19,175 nt of DNA from JAFLCM01 sp046154665 (GCA_046154665.1 JBJXFG010000065.1:1-19175), one strand, 5' to 3'; shown: positions 5,413 through 12,690, counted from the first letter of the stretch. The notes: generated from the letters alone by a model not told the origin. A program made the numbers and translations.

Positions 5413-6872
5413 GAGCGCACCTTCGCGGGGCGTGGTTTGGCACGGGAGTGAGCGGGCGATGTGGTGTTGGTCGGCGGTGTGAGCGCGGGTGGATTCATAA
5501 GAATGCTGGTGAACTCCTCCGCTTTGTGGAGGGTTTCTTCCCATTCAAGCGCGGGGTCGCTGCCTTCCACGATGCCGGCGCCGACGGGGTAGGTGAGGAG
5601 TCCGCTCGAGATGGTGGCGGTACGGATGGCGACGGACCAGATGGAGTGCCCGGTGGCGCTCAGGACGCCGATGGTGCCGCAATAGGAGCCGCGTGGGGCG
5701 GAGTGCTCGAGTTCGTCGATCACCTGCATGGCTCGGACCTTCGGCGCGCCGGTGATGCTGCCGGCGGGGAAGGTGGCGCGGAGGAGGTCGAGGGGCGTGA
5801 CGCCGGGGCGCAAGCGGGCCGAGACGCCGGCGGAGGTGTGGACGATGGGGCCGTGGCGTTCGAGGCGGCGCGGGGCGTCGACGCGGACGGTGCCGAAGGT
5901 GGCGACGCGGCCGAGGTCGTTGCGCATGAGGTCGGTGATCATGACGAGCTCGGCGCGGTCTTTTTCGCTTGTTTCGAGCTGCGTTGCGTGCTCGGCGCGG
6001 CTTGTGCCCTTAATGGGGCGCGTCGACACGCGGCCCGCCCCCTCCCCCCCCGCGGCAAAGTCGGCTTCGAGGAACAGCTCGGGGCTCGCCGAGACAACCG
6101 TCTTGTGCGGCAGATCGAGGTAGGCGGCGTGGTGGGGGCTCGCTTGTTCGAGAACGGCGGCGAACAGAGCGCGGGCCGAGCCTTCGAACGGGCACTCGAG
6201 GCGGTGGGCGAGGTTGGCCTGGAACAGGTCGCCGGCGCGGATGAGATCGATGCAGCGAGCGACGGCGGCTTCGTACCAGGCGCGGCCCTGACCGGGCGTG
6301 GGGCGCGGGTGCGCGGCGTGCCAGGTCTCGTGCCGGGTGGGGAGCGCGGCGAGGTCGGGCAGGGAGCGGGGGTCGCCGAGGGTGAACCAGCGGTTGGTTT
6401 CGGCGTGGTGGAGGTAGGCGGCGCGATAGGGGAGTACGGCGGCGTGTGTGGCTGTGCCACTAACCGGTCCGCCGGTCAGGGCTGTTGTCTGGAGAGTTCG
6501 GGGTGGAGGGGCATCCTCCGAAGTTCGGCACTGACCCGAGGACGGGACCGTGGCACGGTGGACGAGCGCGGCGGGCTCGATCTCGAAGCCCGCTTCGTAG
6601 TCGAGGGCGAAGAACCAGCCGGCGGTGTTCGAGGCGGCGGGGAACGCGTCGGGGATGTCGCGGAAGAGGGTGGTGAGGTCGGCGCGGTTCCACGCCGGGG
6701 CATCGGCGCGGGTGAGGAGGGTCCACCTGCCGGGGTTGCCTGCCCAGGAGGGGAGGGCGACGCAGGCCAGTGCGGTGTCGACGGGCCAGCGCCGGACGGC
6801 TTCGGCGGGAGAAAAAGCCCACTCGGGGGCGAGGGGCTCTGGGTCTGCCGGGATTTCCAGGGATTTCGGCAC
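5409..6872 (-). CDS. pabB: Aminodeoxychorismate synthase component I (PabB)
   Basis: The enzyme converts chorismate plus ammonia to 4-amino-4-deoxychorismate for p-aminobenzoate and folate synthesis. It belongs to the chorismate-utilising TrpE/PabB family. The motif PIKGTSR places Lys at 288, where PabB has its catalytic lysine (K274 in E. coli) and anthranilate synthases have alanine, so PabB is preferred over TrpE. Also seen are DLMRNDLGRV, GSITGAPKVRAMQVIDELE and the C-terminal VGAGIVEGSDPALEWEET. Starting at GTG 6872 gives 487 residues, slightly longer than the usual 450-470. The frame is open upstream to 7088, but that extension is Pro/Arg-rich and crosses a regulatory repeat, so it is rejected. 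Residues about 106-140 are encoded by an embedded repeat. No pabA is present; ammonia could come from a glutaminase encoded elsewhere. Confidence 0.92.
   Translation of the reverse strand: MPKSLEIPADPEPLAPEWAFSPAEAVRRWPVDTALACVALPSWAGNPGRWTLLTRADAPAWNRADLTTLFRDIPDAFPAASNTAGWFFALDYEAGFEIEPAALVHRATVPSSGQCRTSEDAPPPRTLQTTALTGGPVSGTATHAAVLPYRAAYLHHAETNRWFTLGDPRSLPDLAALPTRHETWHAAHPRPTPGQGRAWYEAAVARCIDLIRAGDLFQANLAHRLECPFEGSARALFAAVLEQASPHHAAYLDLPHKTVVSASPELFLEADFAAGGEGAGRVSTRPIKGTSRAEHATQLETSEKDRAELVMITDLMRNDLGRVATFGTVRVDAPRRLERHGPIVHTSAGVSARLRPGVTPLDLLRATFPAGSITGAPKVRAMQVIDELEHSAPRGSYCGTIGVLSATGHSIWSVAIRTATISSGLLTYPVGAGIVEGSDPALEWEETLHKAEEFTSILMNPPALTPPTNTTSPAHSRAKPRPAKVRS
6454..6556. repeat. 103-bp palindromic element embedded in pabB
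   Basis: It is bounded by GTGCCAC (6454-6460) and GTGGCAC (6550-6556). Inside are one hairpin ACCGG-TCCG-CCGGT (6463-6476) and another with stem CCCG/CGGG around an AGGA loop near the right end, like the stand-alone hairpins at 1653, 4805 and 18115. It is read through in frame by pabB on the other strand as about 35 Ser/Pro/Thr/Gly-rich residues between the N-terminal and catalytic parts. No target-site duplication is obvious. Confidence 0.55.
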
Positions 6873-6878
6873 GGCGTG

Positions 6879-6884
6879 ATGGTA
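6879..6884 (-). promoter_or_regulatory. -10-like element of pabB, leaderless geometry
   Basis: TACCAT on the minus strand ends 6 nt before the pabB GTG at 6872 and supports that start over more upstream ones. No good -35 is seen at 16-18 bp and no Shine-Dalgarno is present. The 11-bp repeats at 6915-6954 lie about 30 bp upstream, a position suited to activator binding. Confidence 0.4.
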
Positions 6885-6914
6885 GTGGGAGGGTTGGCTA
6901 CACTCCGCCCCCCC

Positions 6915-6954
6915 GGATTCTGCCCGGAATCCTCCCGGATTCCAGTCGGATTCC
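6915..6954. promoter_or_regulatory. Four heptamer repeats at 11-bp period (candidate operator)
   Basis: Copies begin at 6915 (GGATTCt), 6926 (GGAATCC), 6937 (GGATTCC) and 6948 (GGATTCC), each preceded by C and spaced exactly 11 bp, about one helical turn. Seven conserved bases plus a 4-bp spacer is the architecture of OmpR/PhoB-family operators. They lie between divergent pabB and ppdK, about 40 bp from the pabB start and 165 bp from ppdK, so they could serve either gene. The regulator is not in the window. Confidence 0.5.
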
Positions 6955-7088
6955 GTGTGTGCATCGGTTGGGCCTCGTCGCTGTCGGCGTGGGCTCAACG
7001 GGTGTTCCCCGTCAACCCGCGGTTGGTTGGTTGAGGCGAGCGCGATCGACGCCGAGACCGACTGAAGCGTTTTACTGAAGCCAAGCAC

Positions 7089-7103
7089 TGACTTTCGAAG
7101 TCA
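7089..7103. promoter_or_regulatory. Dyad TGACTT-TCG-AAGTCA before the ppdK ribosome binding site
   Basis: Six-base arms surround a 3-nt centre, ending 8 nt before the GGAGAG Shine-Dalgarno at 7111-7116 that sets the ppdK start at 7120. It could be an operator or a short mRNA hairpin in the leader. Unlike pabB, ppdK has a clear ribosome binding site. No confident -10/-35 pair was found for ppdK. Confidence 0.35.
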
Positions 7104-7119
7104 ACGATCAGGAGAGACC

Positions 7120-9876
7120 ATGGCCGCCACGAAGTCGAAGAAGAAGAGCAAGCCCGCGAAGGAAACGAAAGAGCCCAAGAAGTCGAAGTCGGCCGTGGCC
7201 GCCTCCGCCGGTGCGAAGAGCATGCTGGGCTCGCGCGGCAAGAAGGGGAAGATGACGTACTACTTCGGCGACGCCAAGACCGAGGGCGCCGGCGACATGA
7301 AGCAGCTGCTCGGCGGCAAGGGTGCCAACCTCGCTGACATGACCTCGATCGGCCTCCCGGTTCCTCCCGGCTTCACGATCACCACCGAGATGTGCGCCGA
7401 GTACAACCGCCTGGGCGGCAAGATGCCCAAGGGGCTGCTCGACGAGGTGAAGCGGGACGTCAAGACGCTCGAGAAGGAGCTGGGCAAGAAGTTCGGCGAT
7501 CGCAAGGACCCGCTGCTGGTGTCGGTGCGTTCGGGTGCGGCGGTGTCGATGCCGGGGATGATGGACACGATTCTGAATCTCGGTTTGACCGACGACGCCG
7601 CCGAGGGGCTGGCGAACGCGACGGGGAATCCGCGCTTCGCGCTCGACGCGTACCGGCGTCTGATCAACATGTTCGGCGACGTGGTGATGGGCGTGGACCA
7701 TCACTACTTCGAGCACGCGTTCGACAACATCAAGTCGAAGTACGGCGTGCGCGAGGACACGCAGGTGCCCGCCGAGGGGTTGAAGGAACTCGTCGAGGCG
7801 TACAAGGGCATCTACGAAAAGCACGTGGGCGCGCCGTTCCCGCAGGACCCGATGCAGCAGCTCGCGCTCGCGGTTGAGGCGGTGTTCAAGTCGTGGATGG
7901 GCGATCGCGCGGTGTCGTACCGGCGCATCACCGGCATCCAGGGGCTGCTGGGCACGGCGGTGAACGTGCAGGCGATGGTGTTCGGCAACATGGGCGACGA
8001 TTCGGGCACGGGCGTCGCCTTCACGCGCAACAACGCTACGGGTGAGAACAAGTTCTACGGCGAGTTCCTGGTGAACGCGCAGGGCGAGGACGTGGTGGCG
8101 GGGATCCGCACGCCGCAGAGCGTTGATGAGATGCCCAAGTGGAACAAGCGTGTGTACGAGCAGCTGCTGAAGATCAAGTCGAAGCTGGAGAAGCACTACC
8201 GCGACATGCAGGACATCGAGTTCACGATCGAGCGCAAGAAGCTGTTCATGCTGCAGACGCGCAACGGGAAGCGGAACGGGTTCGCGTCGGTGCGGATCGC
8301 GTGCGAGATGGTGAAGGAGGGGCTGATCTCGGAGAAGGAGGCGCTGCTGCGCATCCCCGCGGGCGACCTGTACCAGCTCTTGCTGCCGTCGTTTGATCCG
8401 ACGGCGAGCAAGACGGCGGACGTGATCGGCGAGGGCATCCCCGCGTCGCCCGGCGCGGCGGTGGGCAAGCCCGCGTTTACGGCGCTGGAGGCCGTGGAGC
8501 GCTCGCGCAACGGCGAGAAGGTCATCCTCGTGCGGAAGGAGACCAGCCCCGAGGACGTCGAGGGCATGCACTCGGCGGCGGGCATCCTGACCTCGACCGG
8601 CGGACGCACCAGCCACGCGGCGGTGGTCGCGTGCGGATGGGGCAAGTGCTGCGTCGTCGGCGCGGGCGAACTGCACATCGATGAGAAGGGCCGGCGCTTC
8701 ACCGTCAAGGGCCGCAGCTTCGGGCCCGAGGACACGATCTCGATCGACGGCACCACCGGCAAGGTGATGTCGGGCATTGTGCGCACGGTGATCCCGGAGC
8801 TTTCGGGCGATTTCGCGAAGATCATGAAGTGGGCCGACAAGCACCGGACGCTGGGCGTGCGGACCAACGCGGATGCTCCGGCGGACGCCAAGCGGGCGCG
8901 TGATTTCGGGGCCGCGGGCATCGGCCTGTGCCGCACAGAGCACATGTTCTTTGAGGGCGAGCGCATCGTCGCCATGCGTGAGATGATCCTGGCCGAGACC
9001 AAGGAAGACCGCGTCAAGGCGCTGAACAAGCTGCTGCCGTTCCAGCGGAACGATTTCATCGGGATCCTCACGGCGATGGACGGGTACCCGGTGACGATCC
9101 GCCTGCTCGACCCGCCGCTGCACGAGTTCCTGCCGCACGACGAGAAGGGCCAGCGCGAGGTGGCGGATCGTCTGGGCGTGTCGCTCGACAAGGTGAAGCA
9201 GCGCGTCAGCCGCCTGCACGAGATGAACCCGATGCTGGGGCACCGCGGGTGCCGCCTGTCGATCACCTACCCCGAGATCCTCGACATGCAGGTGCGGGCG
9301 ATCGTCGAGGCGACGATCGAGTGCCTTCGCAACGGCGTGAAGGCGCAGCCGGAGATCATGCACCCACTGGTGGGCACCAAGCGCGAGCTCGTCATCCTCC
9401 GCGGCGAGACCGAGGAGGTCATCGAGAAGGTGAAGAAGGAACAGAACTGGAGCAAGAGCCTCGACATCAAGATCGGGACGATGATCGAGATCCCCCGCGC
9501 GGCGGTGACGGCGAACGAGATCGCCGAGGTCTCGGACTTCTTCTCGTTCGGCACCAACGACCTGACGCAGCTGACGTTCGGCTATTCGCGCGACGACGTG
9601 AACTCGTTCCTGCCGGACTACCTCAGCCGCGAGGTGCTGCCGCAGGACCCGTTCCAGTCGCTGGACGTGACGGGCGTGGGGCAGTTGGTGACGATGGCGG
9701 TGGAGAAGGGCCGCAGTGTGGTGCCGAAGTTGAAGGTGGGCATCTGCGGCGAACACGGGGGCGACCCTGCGAGCGTTCACTTCTTCCACAAGGCCGGGCT
9801 GGATTATGTGTCGTGCTCGCCGTTCCGCGTGCCGATCGCTCGGCTGGCGGCGGCGCAGGCGGCGATCAAGGGCTGA
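7120..9876 (+). CDS. ppdK: Pyruvate, phosphate dikinase
   Basis: This cytoplasmic enzyme interconverts ATP, phosphate and pyruvate with AMP, diphosphate and phosphoenolpyruvate, serving gluconeogenesis or PPi-linked glycolysis. Domains in order are an N-terminal nucleotide-binding domain (GGKGANLADMTSIGLPVPPGF; RSGAAVSMPGMMDT), a swivelling phosphohistidine domain with GGRTSHAAVVACG (catalytic H499; T497 is the residue that regulatory proteins phosphorylate in some PPDKs) and a C-terminal PEP/pyruvate TIM barrel (FGTNDLTQLTFGYSRDD; CGEHGGDP with catalytic C876). Offsets from the Clostridium symbiosum numbering (H455, C831) are 44-45, because the 918-residue protein carries an extra N-terminus of about 44 residues rich in Lys, Ala and Ser. 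The start is fixed by GGAGAG 4 nt upstream. It appears monocistronic, ending in a strong terminator. No PPDK regulatory protein gene is seen. Confidence 0.97.
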   Translation: MAATKSKKKSKPAKETKEPKKSKSAVAASAGAKSMLGSRGKKGKMTYYFGDAKTEGAGDMKQLLGGKGANLADMTSIGLPVPPGFTITTEMCAEYNRLGGKMPKGLLDEVKRDVKTLEKELGKKFGDRKDPLLVSVRSGAAVSMPGMMDTILNLGLTDDAAEGLANATGNPRFALDAYRRLINMFGDVVMGVDHHYFEHAFDNIKSKYGVREDTQVPAEGLKELVEAYKGIYEKHVGAPFPQDPMQQLALAVEAVFKSWMGDRAVSYRRITGIQGLLGTAVNVQAMVFGNMGDDSGTGVAFTRNNATGENKFYGEFLVNAQGEDVVAGIRTPQSVDEMPKWNKRVYEQLLKIKSKLEKHYRDMQDIEFTIERKKLFMLQTRNGKRNGFASVRIACEMVKEGLISEKEALLRIPAGDLYQLLLPSFDPTASKTADVIGEGIPASPGAAVGKPAFTALEAVERSRNGEKVILVRKETSPEDVEGMHSAAGILTSTGGRTSHAAVVACGWGKCCVVGAGELHIDEKGRRFTVKGRSFGPEDTISIDGTTGKVMSGIVRTVIPELSGDFAKIMKWADKHRTLGVRTNADAPADAKRARDFGAAGIGLCRTEHMFFEGERIVAMREMILAETKEDRVKALNKLLPFQRNDFIGILTAMDGYPVTIRLLDPPLHEFLPHDEKGQREVADRLGVSLDKVKQRVSRLHEMNPMLGHRGCRLSITYPEILDMQVRAIVEATIECLRNGVKAQPEIMHPLVGTKRELVILRGETEEVIEKVKKEQNWSKSLDIKIGTMIEIPRAAVTANEIAEVSDFFSFGTNDLTQLTFGYSRDDVNSFLPDYLSREVLPQDPFQSLDVTGVGQLVTMAVEKGRSVVPKLKVGICGEHGGDPASVHFFHKAGLDYVSCSPFRVPIARLAAAQAAIKG

Positions 9877-9918
9877 GGCCCGCGCGCTGAGTGAATCGGT
9901 CTGTTGATGTCCTTTGAG

Positions 9919-9950
9919 CCGCCCCGGAACTCGGGGCGGTTTTTCTTTTT
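9919..9950 (+). terminator. Intrinsic terminator of ppdK
   Basis: A perfect 8-bp all-GC stem, CCGCCCCG (9919-9926) with CGGGGCGG (9932-9939), closes a 5-nt loop and is followed directly by TTTTTCTTTTT. It lies 43 nt after the ppdK stop. It is the only textbook rho-independent terminator I found in the window. Confidence 0.9.
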
Positions 9951-9962
9951 GTCTTCCGAGCC

Positions 9963-10048
9963 ACGAGCCCGGCGCGTGAGCGACGGGTGTCTTGGAAAGT
10001 CCACAGACTCAAGCCCTTGAGACCCACTCGCTCACGCTCGGGGCTCGT
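9963..10048. repeat. Imperfect inverted repeat, GAGCCC/GTGAGCGA type
   Basis: The 26-bp left arm (9963-9988) and 27-bp right arm (10022-10048) are close reverse complements, sharing ACGAGCCC, GCGTGAGCGA and GGGT. Inside the loop is a smaller palindrome around CTCAAG and CTTGAG. It lies between the ppdK terminator and the promoter of the envelope operon. I read it as another dispersed repeat family arranged as an inverted pair. Confidence 0.6.
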
Positions 10049-10077
10049 TGTTCGGGCGTCGGCGGTGGTGCTAGATT
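10048..10077 (+). promoter_or_regulatory. Candidate promoter of the GT39-PAP2-Lpt operon
   Basis: TTGTTC (10048-10053) is a weak -35, followed by an 18-bp spacer and TAGATT (10072-10077), the same -10 hexamer as nrfH. Of the two adjacent GTG codons at 10081 and 10084, the second is exactly 6 nt from the -10, so a leaderless start at 10084 is favoured. Confidence 0.45.
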
Positions 10078-10083
10078 GACGTG

Positions 10084-11913
10084 GTGAACGCCGATGATCC
10101 ATCCGCCCGCGTGCGATCGCTCCGTCCGGCGATCCTGCTGATCCTCGCGGTGACGGTGGTGCGGCTGGTGTTTTTGTGGGGTTCGCCGTACGAGCTGTCG
10201 GCGGACGAGGCTCAGTACTGGGACTGGTCGCGCAACCTCGAGCTGTCGTACCACACCAAGGGGCCCGGCGCGGCGTGGACGATCGCCGCCTCGACGGCGC
10301 TGCTGGGGACTTCGGAGTTCGGCGTGCGCGCGCCGGCGGTGCTCGGTGGCGCGGTGATGATGCTGGCGCTGGCGCTCTTGGCGCGGCGCATGGCACCGCC
10401 GAGTGAGGGCGGGCAGGCGGCGCTGATGGCGGTGGTGGCGTGTTTGTGCATCCCGGCGTACCACGCCGCGGCGATGTTGATGACGATCGACGGGCCGATG
10501 CTGGCGTGCTGGGCGGTGGCGGCGCTGGCGGCGTGGGGGATGCATGAGAATGCGGGCGGCGCGGATGCCCCGAGTCCATCCGAGCCCCGTGGGGGGGCGC
10601 GAGCTCGGGGCCTAGGGACTCTTCTTGCGTGGGGTGTGCTGTCCGGCGCTGCGATCGGCGTGGGGTTCCTCTTCAAGTACACGATCCTTCTCGGCGCGGT
10701 CGGCATGCTCGCGTTCCTGCTGCTCACGCGGCGCGGGCGCGTGCGATCCATTCTGCCCGCACTCGCGGCGGCGGCGCTCGTGTTCGTCGTGTGCATCTCG
10801 CCGGTGCTGATCTGGAACGCGCAGCGCGGCTGGCCGACGCTGGCGCACCTGCTGGGGCACCTGGGGCTGGCTGGTTCAGACCTGCCGGCATCAAGCAAGA
10901 CGACGCGGGCGTACACACCCATGTGGACACTCGAGTACCTCGGCGTGCTGATCGGGCTCGCCGGGCCGGTGGTGGTGTGCATGGTGCTTGCGGTGCGCGA
11001 GGGGATGAAGCACAGAACGCCGACCGTGAGGGAGGGGCTTGTTTCCACGAGTCGCCAATCCGAAGTGAAACAGAAGGAGAAACCCCTCCCTCACGGTCGG
11101 GGTGCTGTTCGCGCGGGTGCGCTGCTAGGCGTGTGCGGCGCGTTGCCGGTGCTGCTGACGTATCTCGTCGTGTCGTTCTTCACGGATGTCGAGGGCAACT
11201 GGCCCATCGGGGCTTGGGTGGCGCTCATTCCCATCACCGGCGTGGCGGCGGCGCGGGTGATGCGTGAGCACGCCGAGAGGGTGCGGGCGTGGTTGGCGCT
11301 GCCGCTGAAATCGCGGCCGCGCGCGGGAGTGTTCCGCAAGAAGCCCGAGTCGGCGTTCCAGATCGCGTGGCACTGGGGGATCGGCTTCGGCGTGGTCGCG
11401 TGGGCGGGCATGATGCTGCTGTTGCCGATCTCGAAGTTGCCGTGGGTGGGGGCGCTGGTGCCGGTGCACCGGGTTTCGGGTGCGCGCGAGCTCGCGGGAG
11501 CGGTGGACGCGGAGCGTGCCCGGCTGGAGATGCAGACCGGCACGCCGGCGATCGTGATCGGGGCGCGGTACACGCACACGGCGCTGCTGGCGTTTTATTG
11601 CGAGGGCCGCCCGGCGGTGTTCAGTGCGGCGAGCCGCCTCGGCGATCGGCGCTCGGCGTACGACGATTTCGTGTCGACCGACCTGACCGACCCGGCGCTG
11701 ATCGGCCGCCCGGCGGTGCTGGTGGATTCGGGCGATGTGCCTCGGCCGGAGCGATGGGCACGGGCGGTGCGGTTCGACGTCGGGCCGGTTGAGGCGATTG
11801 GCGGGGCGGGGGGGGCGAGCAGACGGGTGCCGCGGTACATCATCTATACGGCCCGCGGCTACGCTGGTGTGGCTGAATCGCGGGCGCTGCCCCCGGTTGG
11901 GCCGAGTCGATGA
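10084..11913 (+). CDS. Glycosyltransferase family 39 / ArnT-like membrane protein
   Basis: This is a polytopic inner-membrane glycosyltransferase of the PMT_2 (GT39/GT83) class, which transfers sugars from polyprenyl-phosphate carriers to lipids or proteins on the periplasmic side. After the first helix (about residues 16-33) comes the hallmark acidic loop ELSADEAQYWDWSRNLELSYHTKGP, with D-E as the catalytic acidic pair, then about 8-10 further hydrophobic segments. The soluble C-terminal part (about 450-609) contains GTPAIVIGARYTHTALLAFY and resembles the periplasmic domain of this class. Length 609 is typical. A palindromic repeat inserted in frame (11020-11100) adds about 27 polar residues between helices. 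The stop overlaps the next gene as ATGA. Sugar donor and acceptor are unknown; the neighbouring PAP2 and LptF/G genes point to LPS or lipid A modification. Confidence 0.85.
   Translation: MNADDPSARVRSLRPAILLILAVTVVRLVFLWGSPYELSADEAQYWDWSRNLELSYHTKGPGAAWTIAASTALLGTSEFGVRAPAVLGGAVMMLALALLARRMAPPSEGGQAALMAVVACLCIPAYHAAAMLMTIDGPMLACWAVAALAAWGMHENAGGADAPSPSEPRGGARARGLGTLLAWGVLSGAAIGVGFLFKYTILLGAVGMLAFLLLTRRGRVRSILPALAAAALVFVVCISPVLIWNAQRGWPTLAHLLGHLGLAGSDLPASSKTTRAYTPMWTLEYLGVLIGLAGPVVVCMVLAVREGMKHRTPTVREGLVSTSRQSEVKQKEKPLPHGRGAVRAGALLGVCGALPVLLTYLVVSFFTDVEGNWPIGAWVALIPITGVAAARVMREHAERVRAWLALPLKSRPRAGVFRKKPESAFQIAWHWGIGFGVVAWAGMMLLLPISKLPWVGALVPVHRVSGARELAGAVDAERARLEMQTGTPAIVIGARYTHTALLAFYCEGRPAVFSAASRLGDRRSAYDDFVSTDLTDPALIGRPAVLVDSGDVPRPERWARAVRFDVGPVEAIGGAGGASRRVPRYIIYTARGYAGVAESRALPPVGPSR
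11020..11100. repeat. Perfect 18-bp inverted repeat inside the GT39 gene
   Basis: Left arm 11020-11037 and right arm 11083-11100 are exact reverse complements (right arm CCCCTCCCTCACGGTCGG), separated by 45 bp. Translated, the segment gives TVREGL and later KPLPHGRGAV, a peptide pattern I associate with repeat-derived inserts in planctomycete proteins. It keeps the frame open and falls in a cytoplasmic or periplasmic loop. Confidence 0.7.
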
Positions 11914-12638
11914 CCGACGCGACACGAGCCAACTTCCTCAAGAGGATTTCCGCGTACGCCGCGGCGGGGATGGTGCTGGCGCTCGCGCTGTGGCTGGCGC
12001 ACTCGCTGGACGCGGCGGCGTATCAGTTGGTCCACACGGAGAACGTGCTGCGGCGTGACTGGGCGCGGATGTTCCGCGTGTGCGGGTATCTGCCGGTGTG
12101 GCTGCTGGCGGCGGCGGCCCTGTGGATGTTGGACGCGGGGCCGAAGCGGCCCCCCGGACGGGAGGCGCTTTCGTGGTCATCGATCCGGCGTGCGGCGTGG
12201 CTGGCGGTGAACCCGGCGCTCACGGGGTTGGTGTGCGAGGTGCTGAAGATCACGGTGCGGCGTGAACGACCGGCCGATGAATCGCCCGCGGGTGGCGCGG
12301 CGGCGGATGCGGCGGCTGGCGGCACGGGGCCGGCGATGTATACGTTCCGACCGTGGGCGGGGGCGGAAGGGCAAGATTGGTGGTCCAGCGGCGGGCTCGG
12401 ATTCCCCAGCAGCCACGTCGGGGTCGCGGCGGGGGCGGCGGCGGCGCTCATCTGCCTGTTCCCGCGCGCCTGGCCGGTGTGGGTGGCGCTGCCGATCGGG
12501 TGTGCGCTGACGCGGCTGCTGGACCGGGCGCACTATCTGAGTGATTGCGTCGGCGCGATGGTCGCGGCGATCGTTGTGGCCGCGGTGCTCATGCCGGTGT
12601 TCCGAGGCGTAAATCACCGACATGCGGCCGATCGGTAG
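11910..12638 (+). CDS. PAP2-family lipid phosphatase
   Basis: This 242-residue inner-membrane phosphatase carries the complete PAP2 signature. Motif 1 is K113-x6-R120-P121 (KITVRRERP), motif 2 is PSSH at 166-169 (usually PSGH, with H169 as acid) and motif 3 is TR-x5-H208-x3-D212 (nucleophile His in TRLLDRAHYLSD). Between motifs 1 and 2 is a roughly 45-residue Gly/Ala/Trp-rich loop, longer than usual and probably periplasmic. It starts in an ATGA overlap with the GT39 gene, so translation is coupled. Likely substrates are undecaprenyl pyrophosphate (recycling the sugar carrier used by GT39-type enzymes) or lipid A phosphates (LpxE/F-like). The sequence alone does not decide between them. Confidence 0.9.
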   Translation: MTDATRANFLKRISAYAAAGMVLALALWLAHSLDAAAYQLVHTENVLRRDWARMFRVCGYLPVWLLAAAALWMLDAGPKRPPGREALSWSSIRRAAWLAVNPALTGLVCEVLKITVRRERPADESPAGGAAADAAAGGTGPAMYTFRPWAGAEGQDWWSSGGLGFPSSHVGVAAGAAAALICLFPRAWPVWVALPIGCALTRLLDRAHYLSDCVGAMVAAIVVAAVLMPVFRGVNHRHAADR

Positions 12639-12653
12639 CGATTGTCCCGACTG

Positions 12654-12674
12654 CCCACTCCCCACTCCCCACTC
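12654..12674. repeat. Tandem CCCACTC x3
   Basis: Three perfect 7-bp units lie at 12654, 12661 and 12668, followed by degenerate C-rich sequence, between the PAP2 stop and the first family-like residues of the Lpt permease. This C-rich tract argues that translation of the permease begins after it, at TTG 12691, rather than at ATG 12622. Confidence 0.6.
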
Positions 12675-12690
12675 CCATTCCTCCCCCCCC

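Noticed and set aside
5271..7034. 587-codon plus-strand frame opposite pabB and the Nudix gene
   Set aside because: It is Gly/Arg/Ala-rich with no motifs, while PabB and Nudix signatures lie on the minus strand.
6873..7088. N-terminal extension of PabB to ATG 7088
   Set aside because: The extension crosses the 11-bp repeats and has no family similarity; GTG 6872 has the -10 spacing seen at other genes.
7108..9789. 893-codon open frame antisense to ppdK
   Set aside because: It is Arg/His/Leu-rich with no domain, mirrors the codon structure of ppdK, and is a common artefact of GC-rich genes.
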